60,000 bases of DNA from Bugula neritina (Eukaryota; Bryozoa; Gymnolaemata; Cheilostomatida; Bugulidae). The notes under the pieces are model-generated. The model saw only the letters and a list, made by a program, of their open reading frames with translations, did no database searches and had not been told where the DNA came from. Location of the stretch: the NCBI GenBank assembly GCA_964035545.1, contig OZ037770.1, positions 4,199,662 to 4,259,661 on the forward strand, read 5' to 3'. A program made the position numbers and the translations under genes. Positions 12,501 through 22,876 of the stretch are shown here, in pieces. Positions within the stretch are counted from its first letter, which is position 1. Each line of letters begins with the position of its first letter.

Positions 12501-15500
12501 CTCCTGATACTTTCACAAATTTTGTGCCGTGCCTTTGATCCTTAAAGATTATAGCTAAGTTTGATTAAAATGATACTCCTTTTGATCAAATTCAACCATT
12601 GATCACGTGACCATGAACTACGCGGCTTTACAGGCTGATCTACGTTTTAAGTTTAATACTTTGAATTGTGGGTAAAGTGATTTATTATGAATTAGATAAC
12701 ACGAATAGCTAGTTGATGCAGCTGTTTTTGAACAGCTGGATTTTATTATTTACTTTTACTTTTGTTATCCAAACCAGATGGATCACCACTTCGTCCATCT
12801 GATTCAGCTAGCTCATCTTTAATAAAGAGTTCAGTGCTTCCCTACTAAAGTTGTAATTCAAAACAAATCAAATTTGCAAATGGTACTTGAAAACACTAAA
12901 TTGGAACCAGCTGAAAGTTTCACAATACAATTTTTAACAGCTACCCTAATTTTTGTTAGAAAATTACTAAATTCACTGAATCCACTTCCTTAGATAATGA
13001 AGCTAGACTGGTGATTATAGAATACGGCAGAGTTTTGTAGTTATCGACTTGGGGCAGGCCTGTGCAGTGTTGAAAGAGTGGGATTGTAACTTTGCCTGCA
13101 CAGTTCTACTGGAGCTAAAATTAGTTGCTAGAGGATGTAAAGGCAGGGAAATGAAATCGATTTTAAAGCTTTTGATCTTATTTCTGCTGGTTGCAGTTGC
13201 TGGTATTGATTTGTGTGATAACAAATATTTAATATTTCATTGCATTGCTTGTCAAAATAATCCTCCATTCCCAAAGAATCTTCTCTCAAAGTGATTGATT
13301 AACCCGACCCTCTGTAGCTGTGATGTGCATCAGTGAACCTTGGTCTTCACTATATCGTACTCAACCAACATCAGGATCTGCTGCTGAAACATGGCAGTGC
13401 AGTTGTGGAGAATATCTGAAATATAACTGTTAGGTTTACGATGAAGTTTGAACCCAAAATTTGTTAGTAAAATTAATGAACTTTGACTAGTAAAATTTCT
13501 TCATTACTAAAATGTGAAATATGGAGTTTTTCTCGTCTCATGACTTCTTACTGTCAGTGCAGTGTCAGCATCTACTTTAAGCATGTGTTTTCTGGGTCAT
13601 TTTGACGAACAAGTGGCTGTTGCCTTTGAGAAAGCAAGTGAGAAGAATTGTTACATTTGGATATGAAACTGATTCACTTTAGTTGCTAGAATGTTCCCAA
13701 AATTGCTTGAGACTGTGTTCCATTTATATACACAAATTTAGCAGATTTGGTTGTGCTGTATTTCTTATATTAGTGAACTTAGGCCACTGGGTTTAGTTGG
13801 CCCATAGATATGGCCGGACTCACGTTGCTATGACAACCAGCAGTGATAGCAGACGCACTCAGATTTTACTGAAAACCTTGCTTAGAATGAGCTCAGTTGT
13901 AGGTTTCTATTCCCTTCACTTAGTTTCGTATTTCTTTAAAAAAGGTGGAGTGAGTTTGCCACCTTATACAATCACCTACACACCCACGTTATTGCTGAAT
14001 AGATTCACATCTGATTTACAACTTTTTTGATGCTAAGATTTCTAAAGCATTAGTCTCCCACAATAAATCACGTGTTGTCTTTGTAAACCATCTATCTTAC
14101 GCTTGACTATTATCCTTATAACTTAGCCTACTGCCATTGCCATTAGCCCACGCTATGGTTAGGTTACCATCACCACCCGTCCCTGCTTTATGGTGTTCAG
14201 TAGCAAGTATTTGGATGACTTCTTACATTCTTTGACTTTTTTCTCTCTTTGTACTGACTAGAGTTGCTGGTATCACGTCCTACTCTAAGTATGCTCTGAG
14301 TCAGATCAAAGATAGATTTGACTTGGTACTCTACTAACTCTACTAGCTAGTACTAACTCTACTAACTACTCACTATTACTAACCACTAACTAGTACCTAC
14401 TAACTCTACTAACTAGTAGTAACTAACTACCCACTAGTACTAACTCTCTACTAACTAGTACTAACTACTCACTAGTAGTAACTACCTACTCACTAGTACT
14501 AACTAGTACTAACTCTACTAACTATACTCACTTACTAACCACTAACTAGTACTAACTCTACTAACTATACTCACTATTACTAACCACTAACTAGTACCTA
14601 CTAACTCTCTACTAGCTAGTACTAACTACTAACTAGTACTAACTAACTACCCACTAGTACTAACCACTAATTAGTACTAACTAGTACTAACTACTCACTA
14701 GTAGTAACTAACTACTCACCACTACCATCTACTAACTAGTATATTATCCTTTACTGACAACTGCAAGGCATATTTGTATAATAATGCTATAAATCACGAC
14801 CCAATTCTCAGTCTCAAGTCCCTAACTTCTGCAACAGCTACTGAATCTCTGCAAAGTTATATTTAGCATTTTGCTAACTTGAATTTTATTTGCATATATA
14901 ATTGTATTGTAATTCAAAATGATTTTGCTATATTATAATGTTATAATAATATACTGCTCTACAGTGAATAACTATATTATAGTAATACTTTTAGTGTGAT
15001 GAACTAGCTAGGTGCAGTAAACCCAAATGTTTTGTTCAAGTACAGACTGTTGGTTAATATAAGTTTATTTCTGTTGTAGTTCTTCTTGACTGGAGCTGTT
15101 GGCTGCTGCATTCGAACAAGAGGCTGTGCTGTAAGTCAATTTAAGCAGAGTTTTCTCCCTTTTTTCTATTTTGACGTGTGACGGTGTGACGGAATAAAAT
15201 TCGTCCAAGATAATTTATTTATAGTGTTGCTCTGTTTTTCTGGTGGAGAAAAAGCTGAACATAGGTTAATATGGCAGTTTCAGTTGAAAGAACAACTACC
15301 AAGCTTCGACAAAATTGTTGAAAAAAGCATGTTGGTCGGGAAATTTTCAAATAACACCCGATCCCAAACTCCTGATGAATTAAAATGTGTATTTTTAAAT
15401 TAAAACTTGGCATTTTTCATCAATTTTGAGTGAATGTAGTTGAAATGATATGCTCTCAAAGGTAAAGGGTTTTCGGACAGCTCATAAAGGAACACAACTC

Positions 15501-17824
15501 TTAATGCTAAAGAATTGTCATGGTTTTGACCTAGTGTCATCAGTCTTCCATCCAAACTGTCATGCCTAATTGTTATTAGCATTCACAAAGCAAATATTCT
15601 CTCAGCACAGAAAAACAGCTCTACCCTAAAGACTGCTAACCCAATTACGATACCACACATTTTATTACACAGCTAATGTGTTGATGGCTTTCCCCAGGGC
15701 CATTTGCTCACTTTGTACCTTCCTAACCTGCTAATGTATTGTCAGCTATTTTCCACTCAGGGGGCTTTTCTAAACAATATTTTTTATAGTCTTTTTGCAA
15801 AGAACTAGTCAAATGAAAATTACTAGCAAGTTTAAAGCATTGAATGTGAGTGTATCTATGCATAAAGATGCAACTGAAAAATCAATATGAAATTTCACAG
15901 CTCTATGCTAGCATATTTCTTCTCTATTTCATATACTGTCTACAGTGTATGTTATGAATGTTTTATTTAGCTGTTTGAAATCAATAAATCATTCTGTAAA
16001 TTTAGTAAGCTGGTTGTTGCATTCTGATTAAATACTCAATTATTCACAGTAAAACAGTTCAACTTTAGTGCGGCTATAAAAATTCCACTCTTGTTTGGCC
16101 TGTGATCTACTTACGTGTTGCATACTGTGTTGGGTGGACAAGCTACCCTTCCCACTTTATAGGTTCCTTGTATGTTGGACACTTAGGCTATAGTCAGCTC
16201 ACTTGCCGTTTGACCTTCAATCAGTTTTATGTTCTGTAACAATGTGTTGTTAGGACAGCATGAGCTCTCAGTATATACTTTAATCACTCAGTTGCAGTTA
16301 AAATGTAAAAACATGATTTATATCTGATTTGCATGTCTTGGATTTGTCGGTCAATAGATAGTGACAGTTAAATGTGTGGTATGCATTCTAAACTTTCATG
16401 ATACTAGTTTTCAGTATTTTAAGACACAGTAATGAAGTTGTCTTACTTATTATTATTTGATAGTCTGAGTTGTTATGCTTTAGGAAGGAGTTTGGGTGGC
16501 ACTGAATGTCTTGAATGTTATCATCTGGGCTCCAGCCCTCCTACTCATTATGGGGGCTCTGCTAACACTCCTCATTGCCTTCCCCACACTGCTGGTAAGT
16601 TCTTAGACTATACGCTTCAACAGTGTCTTCTTGTATAATATACTGAAATAGTATCTTATTTTTATTTTTAAAGATAAAAGTAGTAAATATCGTTATGTTG
16701 GGACATTCCAAGAGCATTGGAAGCTTTATAATATAAATTATTAGATGCTGGATAAGCTAATATAAATTAGTACATATAATATAATATAAATTATTACATA
16801 TTACATAATATAAATTAGTACATATTATTATGTAATATAAATTGTTACATATTGTATAATATAAATTTTTATATATTATATAATATAAATTAGTATATAC
16901 TGTATATTATAAATTAGAACATATTATATAATATAAATTAGTACTTGTTATATAATTTAAATTACTATATATTATATGATATAAATTAGTACATATTATA
17001 TAATATAAATTAGTAAAATTAGTTAAGTAATATAAATTAGTACATATTATATAATATAAATTAGTACATATTATATAATATAAATTAGTACATGTTATAT
17101 AATATAAATTAGTACAAGTACTATCTGTTATCTCAATTACTGTAGGCAAGCAGCGGAGTTGATCTAGAAGATTTCAGTGATGTCTTCGTACAATACGCCT
17201 GGCTGTACCTCTTCCCCGGGATTGGTGTACTTGTTGGTGTAGTGGAGTTCATCTTGTCTATTGTCAGCTACTCCATCGTCTGCTGCTGCCGGCCCGCCTC
17301 CGTAGATCAGGTGAGTCAGCGTGTGTCAAGGTCATGGCGACTTTGGTGGAATTAGCCAATCAGTAATTAAAAAATGCATCATTTTGATCAATTGTTTTAA
17401 ACTATTAAAGAAAAGATTTTAAAGATAAATTAAGAGCATTTAATTTTAGAAAAGGTCAGTTTAATTTGGTTCATGTTGATTTATTGTACAAAGTGTTACT
17501 AGATGGCAAACTTTAAACAAAAGGATTTAATAAAAATCAGTCCTTGTAATGTTTTTAAATAAACTTGATTATAAACAACTTTTGATGTAACAGCAAATAA
17601 TTGAGGTTATTGGGAGTTTGCTCCTCTCTGCATTGTTGGATTCTCTCGTTACCAGGAGAAGATAACTGACAATTTTATTGTCAAAATATTGAATGTAGGA
17701 ATAAATCAATGCGAATTTCAGAAGGTGCCCTAAAAATGCTTATTTTGCTAAGTAAAATGATCAAAGTTTAGTTAGTATTTATATTATTTTGCAGGGGTAT
17801 GAGTACCAATATGAGATGAAATAG
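6549..17824 (+). CDS. Tetraspan membrane protein, five exons, 182 aa (MS4A/CD20-like fold?)
   Basis: Exons are 6549-6740, 15080-15130, 16484-16594, 17146-17310 and 17795-17824. Every junction has GT-AG borders and phase 0, giving 64+17+37+55+9 = 182 codons plus TAG. Hydrophobic stretches at about residues 12-35, 50-73, 86-116 and 136-165 predict four membrane helices. A triple Cys follows the last helix (possible palmitoylation), and the cytosolic tail ends in a Tyr-rich GYEYQYEMK. The short loop between helices 2 and 3 (GCCIRTRG) and the larger loop between 3 and 4 fit the CD20/MS4A-like tetraspan layout. No family-defining motif is unambiguous; claudin-type and true tetraspanin signatures (W-GLW-C-C, CCG) are absent. 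A poly(A) signal AATAAA lies at 18,329. Exons 4-5 are duplicated at 25.3-26.0 kb. Confidence 0.8.
7068..8236. mobile_element. hAT-like non-autonomous transposon
   Basis: The terminal inverted repeats are CAGGGTTGGGGTAATT (from 7068) and AATTGACCCCAACCCTG (ending 8236). They are flanked by perfect 8-bp duplications ATATATAT at 7060-7067 and 8237-8244, the size made by hAT transposases. The sub-terminal arms are built of TAATTGTAATTG repeats in inverted orientation (about 7078-7250 and 8078-8225). No transposase frame is present. The middle is occupied by a second element. The TA-rich target makes the duplication slightly less certain. Confidence 0.8.
7337..7975. mobile_element. Nested foldback MITE with TA target site
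   Basis: The ends are GGGTCATTCCATGCCA at 7337 and its near-complement TGGTATGGAATGACCC ending at 7975, each flanked by TA. The left and right halves stay inverted-repeat-like over some 200 bp each, sharing for example 'cctacacatg', 'cctgacacaaa', 'acaaaggttg' and 'atttgtgattt'. The element is thus an imperfect long palindrome. TA flanks suggest Tc1/mariner-type mobilisation. It lies wholly inside the hAT-like element and is therefore the younger insertion. Confidence 0.75.
8910..9012 (+). repeat. 27-bp minisatellite, about 3.8 copies
   Basis: The unit 'cctaaacagaacggtagtag' plus 'cgtagga' repeats at 8910, 8937, 8964 and 8991, with one to three substitutions per copy. The last copy is incomplete. 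It encodes nothing recognisable. Confidence 0.85.
14335..14742 (+). repeat. ACTAAC/CTAGT simple-sequence satellite
   Basis: About 400 bp are built from irregular mixtures of 'actaactctactaactagt' and 'actcactagtagta'. It is a degenerate satellite within tetraspan intron 1. The segment contains many TACTAAC strings, which match the classical branch-point consensus. Confidence 0.8.
15131..16483 (+). other. Tetraspan intron 2
   Basis: The donor is GTAAGT at 15,131 and the acceptor 'ttatgctttag' ends at 16,483. The 1.35 kb holds no repeat or exon that I can support. Confidence 0.6.
16735..17120 (+). repeat. AT-rich minisatellite before tetraspan exon 4
   Basis: Units of about 26-30 bp built on 'tataaattagtacatattat' repeat some 13 times. 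They fill most of the 551-bp intron 3 and end 25 bp before the exon 4 acceptor. A shorter, differently arranged array lies at the same place in the second copy (25,055-25,275). Confidence 0.8.
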
Positions 17825-18345
17825 ATGGACTTATTTCATTGAAATGGTGAGATAACCTTCCTCATAATAGAACAAGATAAGATGTATATAGTACTGCAGA
17901 TATCACCTTTCATCGCTATGGCAACAAACATACAAACCTGTGTACAACCACTTCATTCCAATCATTTACTGAGATTCTGGAGTAATAACCGACTGAAGTC
18001 ATTTTGAAACAATGTCAATGCAATGAGGTTCTTGTAGCAGTTGACAATCTGTGTGTTATATCCATAGCAAATTGTAAATGTTTTCGGAGTTGTCTCCATA
18101 TTTCTATAATTCAGCGAGTAAACAACTCCCTAAATATAAATAGCTAGGATTTTCACTGTTCATCATGCTATGGGTCGGCCTTACAGAATTTTTCGATGTG
18201 TTGTACCAAGATTTTGTTCATTATTGTATTTTGATACACTTTCATTGATGTTAATATGATAACTAAAATATACTACTTTGTGATGTCATTTCCTTTTACA
18301 AATGTTTATATAACAATTTATTTAAGAGAATAAAGTTAAACAAAA
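17825..18345 (+). other. Tetraspan 3' UTR
   Basis: After TAG 17,822-17,824 the sequence contains no competing exon. A canonical AATAAA at 18,329-18,334 probably ends the transcript. The same block recurs nearly unchanged after the orphan exons at 25,987-26,505. Confidence 0.55.
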
Positions 18346-19800
18346 TTAAATCTTCTCTCAGCTGTTGCGAAAAAAAATTATTTATAGCAAGCCAAGTATC
18401 ATTCTCATAAAGTATGCATTCGTATTGATAGGGTCACATTCCTTAAAACATTATGGCATAATCAGTTCACCAAAGATGGGGTTGGAGACATTGTGACTAA
18501 ATGCTAGCAGTCAAAATTTGCGATTGAACTATTCTTGTTTGATTCATAGGGCCTGCTGTGTGTTACACAATTTTTAAAACCTTACGCTGCTGCAGCAGCA
18601 TAAAACGATTAGTATAAAGATAATTATAAAATAAGTCTTGGTGTTGTCTGCTCTATATTGTGAATAGTTAGACTAAATTTCCTGATGACAAAATATAATA
18701 ATTATTGTAATAACTATCAACAGTTTAAAGATGAGTTATTGGGAACAGATCACATGCATATAAATGCTATAAATGTTTCACCCTGAAAAGTAGCCATATA
18801 GTGCTTACTGTGTAACTTTTACCTGTAGTGTGAACACCTTCACAGCATGGCCATTGCTACTAGTATAATATGCTGTAATACATGCTGAAAATAACACAAA
18901 ACCTATCAGCTGAAAATTAAGCTACTGTCTATACTTCTGCAACTTTTATTTTTTTAACTTTGAAACAAAATGCTTAGAGGTTACAATTTTTTTTATTATT
19001 ATACACGGAGTCCTGGCTACAACAAGCTTATTATACGGTGTATAGATGCAATACCCAGCTTATAGCCATTTTGCTATACACGCAGTCACGGTTTTGCATG
19101 AAAATATATAGTGAAACTTATTATAGCCAGTATTATATAATATATTATATTATATATTTTTGTATTATATAACTTTTTACCTACATACTGTATAATGTTT
19201 TTAGGTTGCTTATGCTCAAATAATTTCATTTCAATTGATTTGTGCATGATTTCAGATTGCTTGCATGCAGACGGCATTTCCGACCGGCTTTGGCTTTAAC
19301 ACAATAATATACATATAAAACTTAGCCTAATTATAGCTTATAATTTTCATTGCATGCATGCATCTGAGGACAACAAAACCTAATAGATGAGCTAAATAAG
19401 CTGCATGGTTAAAGTTTTTGCAGTTTATATTATACATACAATACAACATATATGTTTGTATATACTAATTTATTGTATTTATTTTGATATATAATTTAAT
19501 ATAATATAGTAAACAATGTGATTGTATATTATTATAAACAATATTATATTGCAAATGCTATATGAATAGAGCATTACATCCTATAGTTATAATGCTATAC
19601 ATTATATCATCATATAATATTATATTATCATATAATATTATATACTTATATCAGTTATTATATAAGTATAAAAAGAAAATACTCCTGGTAGTAAGTATCA
19701 CAACTATAATATAATCGATGATATTGAAAATTAATTGCATTGCATTAATTAATTGAAAATTAATTAATTAATTGCATTAATTGAAATTAACTTGTGTGCA
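18346..19800. other. Intergenic spacer between convergent genes (copy 1)
   Basis: This is AT-rich sequence between the tails of the tetraspan gene (+) and gene B (-), duplicated almost exactly at 26,508-27,962. It includes TA-rich and 'attaattaattg' inverted stretches near 19,610-19,780. A 63-codon open frame at 19,086-19,277 is preserved in both copies only because the copies are nearly identical. Confidence 0.5.
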
Positions 19801-20279
19801 TTAGGAGAATTGCCTATTATATGTTTGATGGTGATCAGTTGCAGCTATATGTCTAGTAGAAATGTAGAAATATGTGATGAAAGTTCTTAAAAACTCCATG
19901 GCGTAAAAAACTCCCCTTTTTGATTTGTCATTTGGATTACTTAAACTGCGTAACCAGTATTGACCTGCAATAATGGACCCAAATACCGGTGTTAATGACA
20001 CTAGTATAATACTTAAACAGCTGTGCTGGCGTAATCCTACTGTGGCAATGGATATAAATAATGAATAAACAAAATAAACGATCATTGAAAACTTTGCACG
20101 TCTCTTCTCAAAGTTCTTAATATTATGCAGAAGGTTTCTGATAAGTCCTTGGTCCTTGGTCAGTTGTTGGAACTTGTCAGCTAAATGAATGCTTTCTGTG
20201 GTGACTGTTTCAGAGTGCTTTGAGCTGGTAGTTCCAGAAAAATCCACACTTTTTTCACTCAGATTGTCTGAAGCGTGAC
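19801..20279 (-). pseudogene. Second, partial terminal exon of gene B copy 1 (exon 2B)
   Basis: This lies 736 bp downstream of exon 2A and is homologous to it from GHASDNLSEKS onward. It lacks the first part (LTGSVIRADPIG to about SVQ). It encodes DFSGTTSSKHSE, a DKFQQLTKDQGLIRNLL helix and two hydrophobic segments, and ends NRQFS-stop at 19,801. Upstream in frame there is a TGA two codons before the homology, so it cannot simply be read from exon 2A. An AG just before 20,279 would give a phase-1 acceptor compatible with exon 1, but it has no pyrimidine tract. It is either a relic or a mutually exclusive terminal exon. Confidence 0.5.
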
Positions 20280-20482
20280 CTCGTCAGCAAAGTCTTCAAT
20301 CAAATCCTAAATTAAATAGTGGCTATAACCATAGTATCTCAATTCAATTACACAGAAACAAATATTATATAATAAATACAACAAATTAAATTTATTATCA
20401 AAGCGCACGTTTGTAAGCTTCACTGCATGTTGGCAAATGCAAGTTTATTGAAACAAACTTGCATGCATTAACTGAAATGCCT

Positions 20483-22628
20483 CTATGTTTGATGGTGCCG
20501 TGTAGAAATCTGTGATGAATTTTCTTGAAAACTCTCTGACGTAAGAACTCCCCCTCTCGATTTGTCATTTGAATTAGTTAAACTTCGCAACAGGTATTCA
20601 CCTGCAATAATCACGGAAATAATGGATACCAACACCAACACTGATGACGTTATTTTAAAATTCAATTGGAGTAGTAGTCCTATACCCACAGCGAAGGCCA
20701 GTAGTCTTATACCTGCAGCGAAGGCCAGTAGTCTTTTACCTGCAGTGAAGGGTAGTAGTCTTATAGCTGCAGCGAAAAGTAGTAATCCTATACCTGCAGT
20801 GAATATAAATGATAAATAAACAAGAGAAACGGTCATTTTAAATTTTTCAGAGTTCATATTATGCAGAAGGTTTCTGATCAGTCCTTGGTCCTTGGTCAGT
20901 TGTTGGAACTTGTCAGCTGAATGAATGCTTTCTGTGGTGACTGCCTGAGAGTGCTTTGAGCTGGTAGTTCCAGAAAAATCCCAACTTTTTTCACTCAGAT
21001 TGTCTGAAGCGTGACCTTGGACAGATTTGGAATCTGCGTTGGAACTCAAATCGAAATCACGTTCTCCTTGAGTGGCTGTATCTCTGAGAATATCTTCATA
21101 TGTCAAAGAGCATCCAATTGGATCAGCACGAATCACTGAACCAGTCAGCACTACAAAATATTATAATTTCAATGGAAAAATCCACGAGATACATTATTTA
21201 TGACTGTTACATGGAACTATGTAGCATGTCATATATTAGATAGTAAAGTCGCCCCTCTGCATATCTCACGAAAAACCTTGATTCGTGACTCACATAAAAA
21301 AATACCAGATTTAAATTCATCCAGTTTAGTTTATATACATGTACATATAACATATAGGCATGTACAGTATAACCACACAGGCTATTAAATAACTTCTGTA
21401 GCCATTTAATCTAAACTTATGAACTTATAAACAATTGTATTTCACTTTTGAATCATTATCAAAACTTCATGATGCATGCACCCCCCCCCCCTCATTTAAA
21501 CAATAGCTAGTTTCTTCAGTAATGGCTGGCTGTTTTACTTACACAAAGTTTAAAAATGGCATAAAAGGATCTTATGCTATGAAATTTCAATGATAAATTT
21601 TAGTCAAAAGCCATGACGTGACAAAGCCCTTCTCGTGACATATGAACTTTCAGGGAAAGGGACCCCTGAGCTACGAAGGAAGCATTGTGCTATATATTGT
21701 AAAGTTGCCTAATAGTGCACTAAAGAACATAACTTCAACACAAACATACACCAACACCCTTGATTAATTAACCTGTAATTGAGCGCAGAAGTGTGCAAAT
21801 ATATTACATAAAATCATTCATTTATACTTTGCCATAATGTAACTTATGGCAAAGTGTGAATGAAGGGTAGTGTCAAATGGCAGAACAATATTACAATTAA
21901 CAAGCAGCTTATAAATTGTAGTTTCATGGCAAATGCCTTTTGATTTTCTAAAGCCCGTTTTGATGAGTGTTGATTTTATTATATATGTGGTATTATTGTT
22001 ATAGTTAGTTTTTATTGTAGCTATAATCAATATAGCATATTCATGCATTGTTTTCAACTGCTCAGTAAATGTCAACATTGACAACCATGCAATTAGCAGC
22101 CAATATATTATTATGAATTAGAATGAAAATTGATTATAAAATCTTTTACTGACTATAAGTCAATCACAAATTCAAATACTCACTCTTGCAATAAAGAGCA
22201 GACTTCTGAGCTTCATTAAATATTGCTCCTGGGTTGTAACTGTCTCTTTCATTACTGCTGCTTGCTCTATGCATGTCCTCAGATGAAAGAATCAGCCTTG
22301 TTTCCACGTCTGTCTGGAAATCTGGCAATATGGCAGATTGTTCAATGTCTTCTGCGTCTCCTTCTGGTGCTAGAGTTGGAACTGCACCTTCTTCAGCTGC
22401 AACTTCTGGCAAGGTTTGTGGGCGTGGCAATATGTTAGTTTGATCATCTCTTTCCAGTTCTGGCGGTGTTTGAGGTTCTGGTGCTGGCTGAAGCTGTACC
22501 GTCACCTCCTCTGGTACAGTCTGTAGTTCAGAGCTGGAACTGTAGTCAGTTGGTAAATTGACTGAACTGACTGAATAAGTAGAGGAATTGTCATCTGGCA
22601 GCTGAGCTGAGTGGTGCACAGTCGTCAT
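20483..22628 (-). CDS. Gene B copy 1: unrecognised acidic proline-rich membrane protein, two exons, 370 aa
   Basis: Exon 1 is 22,628-22,184 (ATG at 22,626-22,628; donor GTGAGT) and exon 2 is 21,150-20,483 (acceptor 'ttttgtag'). The junction is phase 1, A+TG forming Met-149. Residues 1-148 are Ser/Thr-, Glu- and Pro-rich, with QLQPAPEPQTPPELERDD and PRPQTLPEVAAEEGA, and have no signal peptide. They are likely cytosolic and disordered. Exon 2 adds TYEDILRDTATQGERDFD, a DKFQQLTKDQGLIRNLLHN amphipathic helix and then a long hydrophobic region. A 30-bp minisatellite (20,672-20,815) inflates that region into about five AAGIRLLAF-like decapeptides. A second hydrophobic span (VLVLVSIISVIIAGEYLLRSL) follows, then a polar tail. 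I do not recognise the family. A close paralogue is at 27,963-30,023. The intact reading frame in both copies argues that it is a real gene. Confidence 0.62.
20672..20815 (-). repeat. 30-bp coding minisatellite in gene B exon 2A
   Basis: On the plus strand the unit is 'agtagtcttatacctgcagcgaaggcc' plus 3 bp, repeated about five times with substitutions. The period is a multiple of three, so each unit adds ten hydrophobic residues (A-G-I-R-L-L-A-F type). The equivalent region of exon 2B and of gene B copy 2 has no such array. Confidence 0.75.
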
Positions 22629-22836
22629 GATGGGTATGTTAGTTCTAATCAAATAAAAAGAGGTTTATGGCAGATGCAATGATGAAGATATGTATTACAT
22701 TACAATGCAAAATACGTTTTCTATTAATCCATATTAAGTACAATATATCAACATTATTATTAGCTAGTGAAATTTATTTATATGCACACTCGCGTGGATA
22801 CACACGCACACACACACGCACACACACACGCACACA

Positions 22837-22876
<40 letters not shown>

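Larger units (their letters stand above)
6741..15079 (+). other. Tetraspan intron 1 (8.3 kb)
   Basis: The donor is GTAAGT and the acceptor 'ctgttgtag'. Contents are a hAT-like element at 7068-8236 with a nested foldback element at 7337-7975, a 27-bp minisatellite at 8910-9012 and an ACTAAC-type satellite at 14,335-14,742. The remaining sequence has only short open frames without family resemblance. Confidence 0.7.
16673..22650. repeat. Segmental duplication, copy 1
   Basis: It starts in tetraspan intron 3 at 'gataaaagtagtaaata' and runs through tetraspan exons 4-5, the intergenic spacer and all of gene B copy 1. The matching copy is 24,622-30,030. The offset is 8162 bp from exon 4 to about 20,240, then 7426 bp from 21,200, because copy 1 carries an extra 736-bp unit. 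Spot comparison of the middle shows about one difference per 50-100 bases, while both outer ends are clearly more diverged. The two copies are in direct orientation. Confidence 0.9.

Noticed and set aside
13049-13294. An 81-codon frame with an internal signal-peptide-like MKSILKLLILFLLVAVAG
   Set aside because: It lies inside tetraspan intron 1 with no homology, no clear promoter and a length expected by chance. A small secreted peptide cannot be excluded, but there is no positive support.
14262-14324. An exon-like stretch after a good pyrimidine tract (GITSYSKYALSQIKDRF)
   Set aside because: Its open frame is not compatible with phase 0 splicing of the tetraspan gene, and 21 open codons are likely by chance.
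19086-19277. A 63-codon frame conserved at 27,248-27,439
   Set aside because: Conservation simply reflects the recent near-identity of the duplicated spacer. Composition is AT-driven and no splice or family support exists. The same applies to 21,818-22,084 and 29,198-29,479.
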